NCBI RefSeq assembly: GCF_900187325.1
Contig: NZ_FZMZ01000005.1
Location: 124,001 to 188,000 of the forward strand
Origin: Virgibacillus ndiopensis
GTDB taxonomy: Bacteria; Bacillota; Bacilli; Bacillales; Amphibacillaceae
Length of the DNA: 64,000 bases
Direction of reading: 5' to 3'
Positions 47,583 to 56,776 of the stretch are shown here, piece by piece. The position numbers and the translations under genes were made by a program. Position 1 is the stretch's first letter, and each line of letters begins with the position of its first letter. The notes beneath the pieces are model-generated. The model was not told where the DNA came from. It made no database searches and saw only the letters and a list, made by a program, of their open reading frames with translations.

Positions 47583-48022
47583 TGCATAGTTTGTCGCTAT
47601 TTGTAGAAAATGCGACATTAGTGCTTAGGTAATTTCGTACTTTTTTGCTTTCTATCCCGCAGACCGTATACACTTCACGCATCCATGGCGGCTGGAGAGT
47701 CTCCTCGTGCTACGCACTCCGGGGTCTCACCGATGCCTCTAATCCCCCAGGAGTCTCCATGTATACGGGCTGCTTATAAGAAAATATAATCTTATTTTCA
47801 TGCTTAATCTATTTCCTCATAAATAAAATGGGATTATTCAGCGTCATACCAGTGGAGGAAACACACGTAGACTCCTGCGGGAAAAGCAACAGCTGAAGAC
47901 CCCGTAGGAAGTGGATTTCTTCCGAGGAGGCTGAAGTGTTGCCCGCGGAAAGCGAAGTGTATTTCCGGAACGGCAATCTAACTACCATTTAAATCTTCAT
48001 CGCTTTTTAGGTCAACTATTAA
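47583..48022. repeat. MITE-like GC-rich palindromic repeat, copy C
   Basis: A second full palindrome in a convergent gap (coaD/ylbJ). The left unit is bounded by CGTATACAC and TGTATACG (about 47667-47768), the right unit spans 47857-47966 (GGAAACACAC to GTGTATTTCC). The blocks GGGGTCT and CCAGGAGTCT (left) answer AGACTCCTGCGGG and AGACCCCG (right). The left end GCATAGTTTGTCGCTATTTG followed by TAGAAAATGCGACAT is the best-preserved terminal repeat of the family. About 50 bases of plain sequence lie between it and ylbJ. Confidence 0.82.
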
Positions 48023-48075
48023 ATAAGATGCAGCATTTGAAGAAACAACATTTTTTTGGAATACCTCTTTTTCAA

Positions 48076-49284
48076 TTAATTTGTAGTTCTTCTTCGATAC
48101 AAAAGAAACACTGCAATTCCTAAAAAGACTATTGTTATGATTGGTCCAAGATGATTTATTAAATCCGTGATAGTGAACCAAATATTTTGTTCTACATCTG
48201 TTGAAATTGGAACATCTTCCATGTCAAATACTTGTCGATTTACATAAAGTGGTTTAAATAAGATAACCGTTAGTATACTTGCAAATACTGCATGTAAAAA
48301 TCTCGCGAAAAAATATGGAGCAAAGCGGATATCTGATTTTGATATTATACTAGCTACCTGTGCTTGAACAGAGAAACCATGAAAACCAAGAATGAAGCTA
48401 ACAATAATCATTTGGGCCAATAAATTATCAATAGAGATATTTGATAGCATTTGAGATCCTAGAGTTATTTCAAATAATCCTGACAAAAACGGAAGGGTTA
48501 AGTCTTCAGGAAGTGAAAGTATTTGAAATATATGTTTAACAACACTAGCAATTGCTGGAGAAACATTGAGAATATATAATAATTTCGTAAAGACAGAAAA
48601 AAGTATGATGAATCCTCCAACCATAACTAATGTTTTTACAGAGTTCAGGACGGCATCACCCATGACCTGTCCAAATGGACGTGGGTCGTTTAACCTTGTT
48701 CGGTGCATCTCTTTAAAGGCCCTGATTAGAGATACTTTTTGTTTTTCCGTTTTTTTTCCTTTTTCCTTGGTTCTTCCATAAAATCGCATACAAAATCCTA
48801 CTAATGCGTTACCAACATAATGACATGTAATAAGCAGTAGCCCAAGTTTTTTATCATTGAAAAGACCACCTGCAACTACCCCGATAATAAACAATGGACT
48901 TGACGCATTGCTAAACGATACAAGGCGTTCTGCTTCAATTTGCGTAAGCTGATGTTCTTCACGTAAATGTGAGGAAATTTTAGCACCAGTTGGGTATCCG
49001 CTAACCATCCCCATTGTCCAAGCAAAGCTCCCAACCCCTGGTACATTGAAAATTGGTCGCATAATTGGTTCGCATAGTATACCTATAAATTTTACAACCC
49101 CGAAACTTATTAACAGCTCTGCAATAATAAAGAAGGGCAGTAATGTTGGAAATACACTTTCCCACCATATGCTAAGTCCACGAATACTCGCCTCAGCAGC
49201 CTGGTCAGGTACAGTTAATATTGCAAATGCAATAAAGCCAGTTACACCAGCTAATAGTAATGTTTTGACTATTTGTTTCAACAT
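48076..49284 (-). CDS. ylbJ: Sporulation integral membrane protein YlbJ
   Basis: A 402-residue protein with about eight to ten membrane helices of the YlbJ family (nucleoside recognition/gate domain): ISIWWESVFPTLLPFFIIAELL, MGMVSGYPTGAKISS and HGFSVQAQVASI. B. subtilis YlbJ (408) is made under sigma-E in the mother cell and needed for heat-resistant spores. GGGGGC is the only ribosome-binding-like signal. The ylbK (patatin-like) gene that I expect near it is absent. Confidence 0.9.
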   Translation of the reverse strand: MLKQIVKTLLLAGVTGFIAFAILTVPDQAAEASIRGLSIWWESVFPTLLPFFIIAELLISFGVVKFIGILCEPIMRPIFNVPGVGSFAWTMGMVSGYPTGAKISSHLREEHQLTQIEAERLVSFSNASSPLFIIGVVAGGLFNDKKLGLLLITCHYVGNALVGFCMRFYGRTKEKGKKTEKQKVSLIRAFKEMHRTRLNDPRPFGQVMGDAVLNSVKTLVMVGGFIILFSVFTKLLYILNVSPAIASVVKHIFQILSLPEDLTLPFLSGLFEITLGSQMLSNISIDNLLAQMIIVSFILGFHGFSVQAQVASIISKSDIRFAPYFFARFLHAVFASILTVILFKPLYVNRQVFDMEDVPISTDVEQNIWFTITDLINHLGPIITIVFLGIAVFLLYRRRTTN

Positions 49285-49529
49285 AAAGCCCCCTATTGTA
49301 AGCTTACTCTGTACTTATGTTTTTGATAGTAGTAGAATGATTTTAGCTTATTTTTTAAAAAGCAATGACAAACATATATGAGACTCATAGAGTTGTTTAA
49401 AAAATGTATTGTGTGTTTTGTACAAGTCTTTTATCAATATACGCACATACCCTTAGCATTTATGCCATACACTTTTTTAGATTGGAAAGTGTTGTGTGTA
49501 ATTCGTATGAAATGGAAGGAGTTCCTACA

Positions 49530-50546
49530 GTGAAATTTACTAAACGGCAAATACTATACTTAGTTATTGTAGTAGCCATCGCTTTTTTTCTCTCAGCTTA
49601 TAAATTACCATATTATATTTATAAACCTGGAGGAGCGGATGCGTTAAATCCCATCGTTTCAGTTGAGGATGGTTACAAAAGTGAAGGAGATATGCACCTC
49701 GTTACAGTTAGGGGAGGGCAGGCAACGCCAATTCAATATCTTTGGGCAAAGCTATTACCACATCAAGAAATTTATCCAATTGAAGAGATCAGACCAGAAG
49801 GAATCTCCGAGGATGAGTATTTTCATGTTCAATTACAAATGATGGAAAATTCTCAGGAAGCATCAAAGGTTGTCGCTTATAAAGCAGCCAAAGAAGATAT
49901 CACTATTGAATACGATGGTGTATATGTCGTATCTGTAATAGAAGGAATGCCAGCAGACGGCATACTGAAAATGGGTGATAGAATTATTGGAATTGATGGT
50001 AACGAAATTAAGGAGTCACAAGAACTAATTGAATTTATTGAGAATAAAAAAGCTGGTGACGAAATTTCAATTGAGGTTGTACGTGATAATAAAACAATTA
50101 CTGAAAATATTACATTAAAGGCATTTGAACAACTTGATAACAAAGTGGGTATTGGAATCCAATTAGTAACGGATCGACGTGTTAAAGTTGATCCTAAAGT
50201 AGATTTCTCAAGTGGCAGCATTGGTGGTCCTAGTGCGGGATTAATGTTCTCATTGGAAATCTATGATCAATTAACCGAAAAAGATTTAACACATGGCTAT
50301 CAAATTGCTGGAACAGGCGAAATTGATTATGAAGGAAATGTAATGCGGATAGGTGGCATTGACAAAAAAGTGATCGCTGCTGATAAAGAAGGCTGTAAAA
50401 TATTTTTTGCACCAAATGAAAATGGAGCAGCTGACTCCAATTATGAAGTTGCCAAAAAAACAGCTGGAGAAATTGGAACAGACATGAAAATTGTTCCTGT
50501 TGATACATTTGAAGATGCCTTAACATATTTACAAAAGCTTGAATAA
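49530..50546 (+). CDS. ylbL: YlbL, PDZ-domain Lon-type protease
   Basis: A 338-residue membrane-anchored protease: one N-terminal helix (about 6-28), a PDZ domain (about 125-195, YVVSVIEGMPADGILKMGDRI) and a Lon-like proteolytic domain with the catalytic Ser in GGPSAGLMFSLE (about 233) and Lys in GGIDKKVIAA (about 279). In B. subtilis YlbL helps degrade the SOS division inhibitor YneA. The GTG at 49530 follows AAGGAG at the right distance; the frame is open 42 codons further upstream without a site. Confidence 0.92.
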   Translation: MKFTKRQILYLVIVVAIAFFLSAYKLPYYIYKPGGADALNPIVSVEDGYKSEGDMHLVTVRGGQATPIQYLWAKLLPHQEIYPIEEIRPEGISEDEYFHVQLQMMENSQEASKVVAYKAAKEDITIEYDGVYVVSVIEGMPADGILKMGDRIIGIDGNEIKESQELIEFIENKKAGDEISIEVVRDNKTITENITLKAFEQLDNKVGIGIQLVTDRRVKVDPKVDFSSGSIGGPSAGLMFSLEIYDQLTEKDLTHGYQIAGTGEIDYEGNVMRIGGIDKKVIAADKEGCKIFFAPNENGAADSNYEVAKKTAGEIGTDMKIVPVDTFEDALTYLQKLE

Positions 50547-50551
50547 AATAG

Positions 50552-50595
50552 AAGAACTGTTATGTGGGATTAGACCATGTAACAGTTCTTTTTTA
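50552..50595. terminator. Bidirectional terminator between ylbL and ylbM
   Basis: AAGAACTGTTA pairs perfectly with TAACAGTTCTT, extended by ATG/CAT-like pairs above; A and T runs flank it. Confidence 0.82.
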
Positions 50596-51804
50596 TACTA
50601 AGATAGGTGGTGCTATTTCTTGATGATGAAGATGCTTTCTTATATTTGGTGGAAGGATACTATAATAAGCATGACTAGCTTTTTCTTCAATTGATAGCAT
50701 GGAATTCATGTTGCGGCCTAATTGGGTTATAACGGGGACTTCGATATCTTTTTTGATTTGATTAAGATATGCTTTTCCAGTCTCTGTTAATCCAAGAATG
50801 CGGACATAGGGAACTTTGGAAATGCGTTGGACAAAATCCATATCTGTCTTTTTTGTGTTTGTTAAAATATGTACGAAGATCCGCTGAAGCCTTGTCCAAG
50901 TGTATCGTTTTGTTTTAATTGCTTCGACCCATTCATGAAATGAGTTTGCTTGATTGGCTGTTTTTTTAATTCTATTTTCTAGGCCTTCGTCAACACCTTG
51001 AACATCTCGTAACTCACTGGTAGTCATCGTCATTACTCGATAATGCAGTAATGGAAAATATGCTTCCCACGAATGCCAGTTTGTTGCTTTATCTTTGTAA
51101 ATTTTAAGTTGCTGCTCTGTACTGTTAGGGATGGTATTAGCAATTTTAGGTGTTATTTTTCCTGCAGAAAAAAGTTCCTTTCGTATACTCGTAGCACTAG
51201 CAATAGAGGTGTTGATTGTTTCATCATGATAGTTACTCTTACTCCGTTTAATTGTTAGTGGGTTAATTCGCAATTTATTTTCTAATATGGCTTTTACATA
51301 ACTAAAACCAAGAATATTATTTGGTTTAGATAAATCCATTCTGTTCGATGTTAACCCAATTTCTTTATACGCAATCTTGCTAGCTTCAGGAAATGATAGA
51401 CCCTGATCTAATTTTGTTTGCAATGTTTTCTTATAATGCGTTTCATGGTCCTTAAATGTAGTGTAACTAGTAGTAAAATCAGATATTTTTCCAGATTCAC
51501 TTCCGAAACAAATAGATGAGACACCTAATTCATGTAATGTTTGAACAGAGCCTTTGGCAAATAAATCGCTGCTTTGAACCGCAAAGACATATGGTAATTC
51601 TGCAACAATATCGATACCGCTTGCTAATGCAGCTTTTGTCCGATGGAATTTATCAATAATTGCAGGTTCACCACGTTGCAAAAAAGACCCACTCATAACG
51701 GTAATCATACAATCCGCATTCGAGTTTTTCTTAGCTTCTTCTAAATGGTACACATGTCCATTATGGAATGGGTTATATTCTACTATTAAACCACACGCTT
51801 GCAT
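50593..51804 (-). CDS. tmcAL: tRNA(Met) cytidine acetate ligase TmcAL (YlbM)
   Basis: TmcAL uses acetate and ATP to acetylate C34 of elongator tRNA(Met). The 403-residue protein starts MQACGLIVEYNPFHNGHVYHL (HxGH-type nucleotide motif) and has VMSGSFLQRGEPAI, the C-terminal RxQRIFVHILT-like helix region and KVPYVRILG. Length and order ylbL-ylbM-ylbN agree with B. subtilis. It is divergent from ylbN. Confidence 0.93.
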   Translation of the reverse strand: MQACGLIVEYNPFHNGHVYHLEEAKKNSNADCMITVMSGSFLQRGEPAIIDKFHRTKAALASGIDIVAELPYVFAVQSSDLFAKGSVQTLHELGVSSICFGSESGKISDFTTSYTTFKDHETHYKKTLQTKLDQGLSFPEASKIAYKEIGLTSNRMDLSKPNNILGFSYVKAILENKLRINPLTIKRSKSNYHDETINTSIASATSIRKELFSAGKITPKIANTIPNSTEQQLKIYKDKATNWHSWEAYFPLLHYRVMTMTTSELRDVQGVDEGLENRIKKTANQANSFHEWVEAIKTKRYTWTRLQRIFVHILTNTKKTDMDFVQRISKVPYVRILGLTETGKAYLNQIKKDIEVPVITQLGRNMNSMLSIEEKASHAYYSILPPNIRKHLHHQEIAPPILV

Positions 51805-51960
51805 CTATTCATCTCCTAATTAATATGATATATATCTATTTTAACAAAAAAACATGAGAATAGCATTTTCTTCATGATTAATGTAACTGTTAAAGGGAAT
51901 GCTACACCTAAAAAAGTGTAGATTTTTTATAGTAATTTGTCATTCTGTAAAGAAAATATG

Positions 51961-51989
51961 TTGACAAAAGTCTAATTTCCTTTTAAAAT
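51961..51989 (+). promoter_or_regulatory. Sigma-A promoter of ylbN-rpmF
   Basis: TTGACA (51961-51966) and TAAAAT (51984-51989) with an exact 17-bp spacer, 30 bases before the ylbN start. Confidence 0.8.
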
Positions 51990-52018
51990 AACTTTTGTTG
52001 CTCGTTAGAGGTGATATA

Positions 52019-52543
52019 ATGAAATTTTCGGTAGGACAAATAAAAAGAACTACCCATAATGAACCTTTCACATTCGATGGAAAGGTTGACGTCTCAGAAT
52101 TAGAAACGATGAACAATGACATTCGTAAAATTGAACCTGTACATGTTTTTGGGCAATGCTACATTCAAGGGGAACAATTATTTTTTTCTTTTACCATAAA
52201 AGGTGAAATGATATTACCATGTGCACGAACTTTAGTAGATGTGCCATATCCCTTTGAGATCAGGGCTGATGAAGTATTTTCGCTATCCCCATATTATGGC
52301 GAAGAGGAAATGGAAAATGAAATTCATCCAATTGATGGAGAAATGCTTGACTTAACCCCATATATAAAGGAAAATATTTTACTAGAGGTTCCATTTCGAG
52401 TATTCTCTGATGATGCAAAAGAGGGTGCCCCTATGAATGGCGATGGATGGGATTTTATTTCCGATGAGAAAAGTGAACAAAAAATAGATCCACGTTTGAA
52501 AAAATTGGAGTCTTTATTGAAGGATAATGAGAAAGAGAAATAA
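52019..52543 (+). CDS. ylbN: YlbN, DUF177 protein (YceD family)
   Basis: A 174-residue acidic protein of the DUF177/YceD family, conserved upstream of rpmF across bacteria and linked to 23S rRNA processing or ribosome assembly in other organisms. It has FTIKGEMILPCARTLVDVPYPFEI (the usual Cys in this segment) and the end DPRLKKLESLLK. GAGGTGATATA precedes the ATG at 52019. Confidence 0.9.
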   Translation: MKFSVGQIKRTTHNEPFTFDGKVDVSELETMNNDIRKIEPVHVFGQCYIQGEQLFFSFTIKGEMILPCARTLVDVPYPFEIRADEVFSLSPYYGEEEMENEIHPIDGEMLDLTPYIKENILLEVPFRVFSDDAKEGAPMNGDGWDFISDEKSEQKIDPRLKKLESLLKDNEKEK

Positions 52544-52582
52544 GAAAAGTTATTTAGCTTTCGTTTGAAGGAGGTGTAAGTC

Positions 52583-52756
52583 ATGGCAGTACCAAAAAGA
52601 AGAACTTCTAAAAAAGTTAAAAATCAACGTCGTACTCATAAAAAATTACACGTACCTGGCATGGTAGAATGCTCAAACTGTGGAGAATTAACTAAACCAC
52701 ATCACGTATGTAAATCATGTGGGCAATACGATGGAAAATCAGTAGTAGAAGCATAA
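52583..52756 (+). CDS. rpmF: 50S ribosomal protein L32
   Basis: A 57-residue basic ribosomal protein starting [20 protein letters not shown]. It is the zinc-binding C+ form: Cys pairs CSNC and CKSC around residues 30-46. GAAGGAGGTG precedes the ATG. Cotranscribed with ylbN (39-base gap), the conserved pair. Confidence 0.97.
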   Translation: MAVPKRRTSKKVKNQRRTHKKLHVPGMVECSNCGELTKPHHVCKSCGQYDGKSVVEA

Positions 52757-52767
52757 TAATAGCTTAA

Positions 52768-52804
52768 ACCAAGCAGATCACGATTAACGGTGGTCTGCTT
52801 TTCT
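52768..52804 (+). terminator. Terminator of ylbN-rpmF
   Basis: AAGCAGATCAC pairs with GTGGTCTGCTT (one G-U pair) and ends in TTTTCT. Confidence 0.78.
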
Positions 52805-52981
52805 ATTTGGCCACTTTTATGTCTAAGCAATCTGACATACATGTATGCGCCTTTGGGAAAAAGAGATAGACAAGAACTCACAGGTCGAGACCTAATCAGG
52901 CATAGCGGTCACCTAAGGAAGGGACTAAATAGCAACAATATATGCTACTATAGTTATATACATAACGAGAGAGGGAATAGA

Positions 52982-53740
52982 ATGAAAAACATCGTACAAT
53001 ATCAGCTGTTTCATGAGGGTTATAGTGTTATTACGTTGAATCGTCCAGAGAAACGAAATGCAATATCTAAAGAAATGGTTAAGGAGTTAAAACAATGTAT
53101 TGAACAGGCTAAACAGGATTCGGTAAAATTTCTAGTGATTACAGGTGCGGGAGATAAGATGTTCTGTGCCGGAGGGGATTTACAAGATTTACATGGTGAT
53201 TTAACATTTGATGAGGCATTTTCTGAGCTCTATGCAATGAAAGAAGTCCTTTTTGAACTTGCGTCATTTCCAATGCCGACAGTTTGCTTGTTGAATGGAA
53301 ATGCGCTTGGTGGTGGTTGTGAAATCGCCACGGCATGTGATTTTCGAATTACAAAGGAAACGAATGAATGCGGGTTCGTTCAAACTAAATTAGGTATTAC
53401 ACCAGGATGGGGTGGAGGAGCACTACTATACGAAAAGGTTCACTCTAGTTTTGCTTATCAATGGCTAATGGAGGCGGAAATATATGACGCTGCCTATCTG
53501 CATGAACGAGGGTGGGTACATAGGATAGTGTCAGATGAAGCATGGCATAATCAATCGAAATTATTAGAGCCATATAAAACAAAGTCTTACGATCAAATGA
53601 AAATAGTAAAAAAACAATACACAAAAAAAATGTCAATTCTTAGATTGTCGGCGCTGATGGATGAAGAAGTACGAAATTGTGCGAAGCTTTGGGACTCTAA
53701 GGAGCATAAAAGTGCTGTAGAAAAATTTTTAGCGCGATAA
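52982..53740 (+). CDS. Enoyl-CoA hydratase/isomerase-family (crotonase fold) protein
   Basis: A 252-residue crotonase-fold protein: [11 protein letters not shown], the oxyanion segment [11 protein letters not shown] (about 66), and [15 protein letters not shown] (about 110), which keeps the first catalytic Glu (in CE). The segment where hydratases have the second Glu (xxPE) reads [15 protein letters not shown], with Gln instead. That pattern resembles the ethylmalonyl-CoA decarboxylase ECHDC1 branch more than true hydratases; this is inference from remembered sequences. GAGAGAGGGAAT precedes the ATG. The frame is open 64 codons upstream but without a start signal. No fatty-acid genes surround it. 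Confidence 0.8.
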   Translation: MKNIVQYQLFHEGYSVITLNRPEKRNAISKEMVKELKQCIEQAKQDSVKFLVITGAGDKMFCAGGDLQDLHGDLTFDEAFSELYAMKEVLFELASFPMPTVCLLNGNALGGGCEIATACDFRITKETNECGFVQTKLGITPGWGGGALLYEKVHSSFAYQWLMEAEIYDAAYLHERGWVHRIVSDEAWHNQSKLLEPYKTKSYDQMKIVKKQYTKKMSILRLSALMDEEVRNCAKLWDSKEHKSAVEKFLAR

Positions 53741-53832
53741 ACACAAATATAATATTAAAAATAGTAAAACAGTTATTCTATCACTCCTATTTTTTGCATA
53801 CATTTTATAGCAAACGTATAAGGAGGGATGTT

Positions 53833-54318
53833 ATGAATGCAACACGTCAAGATGCATGGACGAAAGATGAGGACATAATCTTAGCTGAGACCGTGCTTCG
53901 TTATATCAGAGAGGGGAAAACCCAATTAGAGGCATTTAAAGAAGTAGCAAAACAGCTATCGCGTACTTCGGCTGCATGTGGATTTCGGTGGAATGCAACA
54001 ATCCGAAAAAATTATCAAGAAGCCGTTCATCATGCGAAAGAGGAACGGAAACAAGGTGGAAGAAAAAATACATGGAATTATATCGAACCAAAATCGAGTC
54101 ATGAAAAAGATACGATTGAAACCGCAATTTCATTACTAGAGAAAATGAAAATAAACTTTTCCCCTGAAAATCAAATTTCACAACTAGAACAAGAAAAACA
54201 TTTACAACATTTAGAAGAAGAGAACAAAAACTTAAAAGCCCAATTACTCCGTTATGAAGATGCCTGGAAAGAAATGGGTAATTTATGGAGCTGGGTTAGT
54301 AAATCGGAAAAGGAGTAG
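53833..54318 (+). CDS. gerR: GerR/RsfA-family sporulation transcription factor
   Basis: A 161-residue DNA-binding protein with an N-terminal SANT/Myb-like helix-turn-helix ([30 protein letters not shown]; about 5-60) and a C-terminal coiled coil (about 112-150). B. subtilis GerR (YlbO) is made under sigma-E and switches mother-cell genes on and off; RsfA is its forespore paralogue. Position downstream of rpmF favours GerR. AAGGAGGG precedes the ATG. Confidence 0.87.
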   Translation: MNATRQDAWTKDEDIILAETVLRYIREGKTQLEAFKEVAKQLSRTSAACGFRWNATIRKNYQEAVHHAKEERKQGGRKNTWNYIEPKSSHEKDTIETAISLLEKMKINFSPENQISQLEQEKHLQHLEEENKNLKAQLLRYEDAWKEMGNLWSWVSKSEKE

Positions 54319-54321
54319 TTC

Positions 54322-54540
54322 AAAAGCGTAGGCGCCTAGGGACTATGCCCTGCAAAGTGGCTCGGTGTTGCCGTGCGATCTTCAGTTTTAATCGAATATT
54401 CCTTCGTAGTAGATAAAGGAAACATGGGAGTGTAAACGAATCGATGTTGACTAATCGTACGGGGTGAGGGAGGTCCATTTGTCATTGGGTGCTGGAGCTA
54501 GACGTGACCAATATAGATACTTAATAATACACGGCTTCAA
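54322..54540. repeat. Possible remnant of a second dispersed repeat
   Basis: This stretch is richer in G+C than its flanks and noncoding. It begins AGCGTAGGCGCCTAGGGAC (TAGGCGCCTA is a 10-bp palindrome) and ends near GGGTGCTGGAGCTAGAC. I recall intergenic repeats in related bacilli beginning GCGCCTxGG and ending GCGCTGGAGCTAGAC, but could not check. No second copy is evident in the window. Confidence 0.35.
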
Positions 54541-54564
54541 TATATACTTTCCTACTAGTTAAAA

Positions 54565-54598
54565 ATAGACATGAATGCTTTGACCATTCATGTCTAAG
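54565..54598 (-). terminator. Terminator of ylbP
   Basis: TAGACATGAATG pairs with CATTCATGTCTA; on the minus strand a TATTTTT run follows. Confidence 0.78.
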
Positions 54599-54605
54599 TT
54601 TTGTC

Positions 54606-55076
54606 TTATACTTCTTTTTCTTCTACACCTTCTGGCATCCAAATTAATGGATTCTCCCCTAAATCCCGTTCCATATCGTATTTTGCTTTTTGAAAGCCCA
54701 TTTTTTCCCAGAATCCCTGTGAATTAATTCGAGGATTTGTTTTTATAGGAAGCTGGTATTTTTTAGCGAATTCAACTAATGCTTTTCCGTAGCCATTTCC
54801 TCTGTAATCTGGTAACACTTCAAGCTTCCATAGTACTAAATAATCTTGTGCAGGTTTAAAATATTTATCATATTTTTTTTGAACCTTGTATAAGCTCATG
54901 CGCGAGACAAGCGTATTACCATAGTATACTCCATAAAATGGAGATTCGCTGTCGTTTTCTACAATATTACTCTGAAGATCCTCAAGCATGGATAACTCTT
55001 GATTCCCATATTCTTTAAAACGTTTAAATTGCTCCAATGTTTTATAATTGATTAAGAGTTTTTCTACTTTTACCAT
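54606..55076 (-). CDS. ylbP: GNAT-family acetyltransferase YlbP
   Basis: A 156-residue GNAT protein, close to B. subtilis YlbP (160). The acetyl-CoA binding segment is LEVLPDYRGNGYGKALVEFAKK (about 95-116, pattern RxxGxG/A). The substrate is unknown. AAGGGGG lies upstream of the ATG. Confidence 0.87.
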   Translation of the reverse strand: MVKVEKLLINYKTLEQFKRFKEYGNQELSMLEDLQSNIVENDSESPFYGVYYGNTLVSRMSLYKVQKKYDKYFKPAQDYLVLWKLEVLPDYRGNGYGKALVEFAKKYQLPIKTNPRINSQGFWEKMGFQKAKYDMERDLGENPLIWMPEGVEEKEV

Positions 55077-55258
55077 CCATTTTTCCCCCTTAAAAATACA
55101 TCGATATTAAATTCACTATTCCTTTTATTATAATATAAATAGAATTATATTGAAATGAACTCAGCAAAAAATAATGAATACAGTATTAATTTTGTCTGTT
55201 TCTGCTATAAATAGTTTGCTACAATAGGCTTAAAGTATTGGATGGACAGGTGAGGACA

Positions 55259-56137
55259 ATGAATATAGGGGTTATTGGTGGAGGATCAATCGGTCTGTTA
55301 GTTAGTGCTCTTTTGAGTACGGAGCATAATGTAACACTCTATGTGAGAAGAGACGAGCAAAAAAAGGCATTGAACGATCATGGGGTTCTCCTATCCAATT
55401 CAGCCACTGTTTATCGTGTTGAGGCATTGTTATCAAGGGAACTAAATAATGAAGATTGTTTAATTGTTTGTGTCAAACAGGGTCATGTTCCGGCTGTTAT
55501 TTCTACCATACAGAAAACCAATCAACATACTTCTGTCATTTTTTTGCAAAATGGTATGGGACATATTTCATCTCTTAATAATCTCAATCAACCAATTTTT
55601 GTGGGTGTTGTGGAACATGGTGCATTAAAAAAAGACGACCATATTGTAAAGCATACAGGAAAAGGTGGTATTAAGCTTGCTGCATTTAATGGGGATGAGG
55701 AGGAGTTAGAAAAGCTTGTTGATCAGTTAGCAAGTTCTCTGTTTCCTATTAATCTGGTTGAAAATTGGCAGCTTATGCTATATGAGAAGCTTGTAATTAA
55801 TGCAGTTATCAATCCCCTAACTGCTATGTTTGAAGTCCACAACGGACAATTATTTCGTAATCCTTATGTAACAAAATTAGCAAAAGAACTGTGCAGGGAA
55901 GCTGTTGAAACTCTGGGATTAGATTTTTCAGAGCAATGGAGAAGGCTGCAAGCTGTTGCGACAACTACAAAGGACAATATATCATCCATGTGGAAAGATT
56001 TACAGGAAAATCGCAAAACAGAAATCGAGGCAATTTCTGGCTATTTACTAAACATTAGCAAGCACAAAATTCCATATACAGCATTTGTTTATGACAGCAT
56101 TAGAGCCTTGGAAGTAAAGAAGGGGATTAATGAATAA
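55259..56137 (+). CDS. panE: 2-dehydropantoate 2-reductase (PanE family)
   Basis: A 292-residue NADPH-dependent ketopantoate reductase of pantothenate synthesis. The N-terminal Rossmann motif is IGVIGGGSIGLLV, with the NADP-binding basic residues in YVRRDEQ; the ketopantoate domain has KLVINAVINPLTA with the catalytic Lys (about 175). AGGTGAGGA precedes the ATG at 55259; the ATG at 55238 lies before that site. It corresponds to ylbQ. Confidence 0.9.
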   Translation: MNIGVIGGGSIGLLVSALLSTEHNVTLYVRRDEQKKALNDHGVLLSNSATVYRVEALLSRELNNEDCLIVCVKQGHVPAVISTIQKTNQHTSVIFLQNGMGHISSLNNLNQPIFVGVVEHGALKKDDHIVKHTGKGGIKLAAFNGDEEELEKLVDQLASSLFPINLVENWQLMLYEKLVINAVINPLTAMFEVHNGQLFRNPYVTKLAKELCREAVETLGLDFSEQWRRLQAVATTTKDNISSMWKDLQENRKTEIEAISGYLLNISKHKIPYTAFVYDSIRALEVKKGINE

Positions 56138-56139
56138 AC

Positions 56140-56520
56140 ATGTTTGATATTATTATTTACTTTATTGCATTTTTAATAATGTTACCAATTGTGGCAACAT
56201 GGTTAGTTTACAAGATATCTATGAAAATACATAAGCAAAAATGGCGAGCAATTCATACTGCGGTTAATTGGACAACTTGTTTATACATATTTGCAGTAAT
56301 AGCATTGATATCTGTCATTTTTGAGAAACAGCTAGTTGCTTTCGTCCTAATAATATTACTAAGTTTCTTTTCCATCATTATCATTTTTCAATGGAAAACG
56401 AAAACAGAGGTCATATTCTCTAAAGCATTTAAAGGTTTTTGGCGCTTTTCCTTCTTAGTCTTTTCGTTCTGTTACATATGTTTGATGTGTATTGGTCTTA
56501 TTCAAGAAATTTTCTCGTAG
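56140..56520 (+). CDS. DUF3397 membrane protein
   Basis: A 126-residue protein with four membrane helices, starting 2 bases behind panE and therefore probably cotranslated. The pattern fits DUF3397, which is found between panE and bshC in Bacillaceae. Function unknown. Ribosome binding site is weak (AAGGGG about 14 bases upstream, inside panE). Confidence 0.8.
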   Translation: MFDIIIYFIAFLIMLPIVATWLVYKISMKIHKQKWRAIHTAVNWTTCLYIFAVIALISVIFEKQLVAFVLIILLSFFSIIIIFQWKTKTEVIFSKAFKGFWRFSFLVFSFCYICLMCIGLIQEIFS

Positions 56521-56776
56521 TTTTAGAGAAAAGGATAGTTGGTGCGTTAATGTTAGTATTGGCCATGTTTAGCAAGGCAGGGAATCTAGTGGTTCCGAGA
56601 TGTTCATCTAGATGTTCACATCAAACTTAAATGTACTGTCGCCTCTTGCTCACGTATTTCACTACTGGGTATGTTCGATTCGCTTTTTCTGAAACAGATT
56701 AAATGAAATTTTTTGTGGTTTTATGTACAATACGTATTGGACTATACTCATTACGTTTTAAAGGAGAAAGTAATCT

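Noticed and set aside
52790-52981. 64-residue N-terminal extension of the crotonase-fold protein
   Set aside because: No start signal, sequence unlike the family, and a good ribosome binding site directly before the ATG at 52982.
53796-53822. Sigma-E-like promoter (GCATA and CGTATAAG) in front of gerR
   Set aside because: The start of transcription would fall on or after the ribosome binding site, leaving no usable leader.
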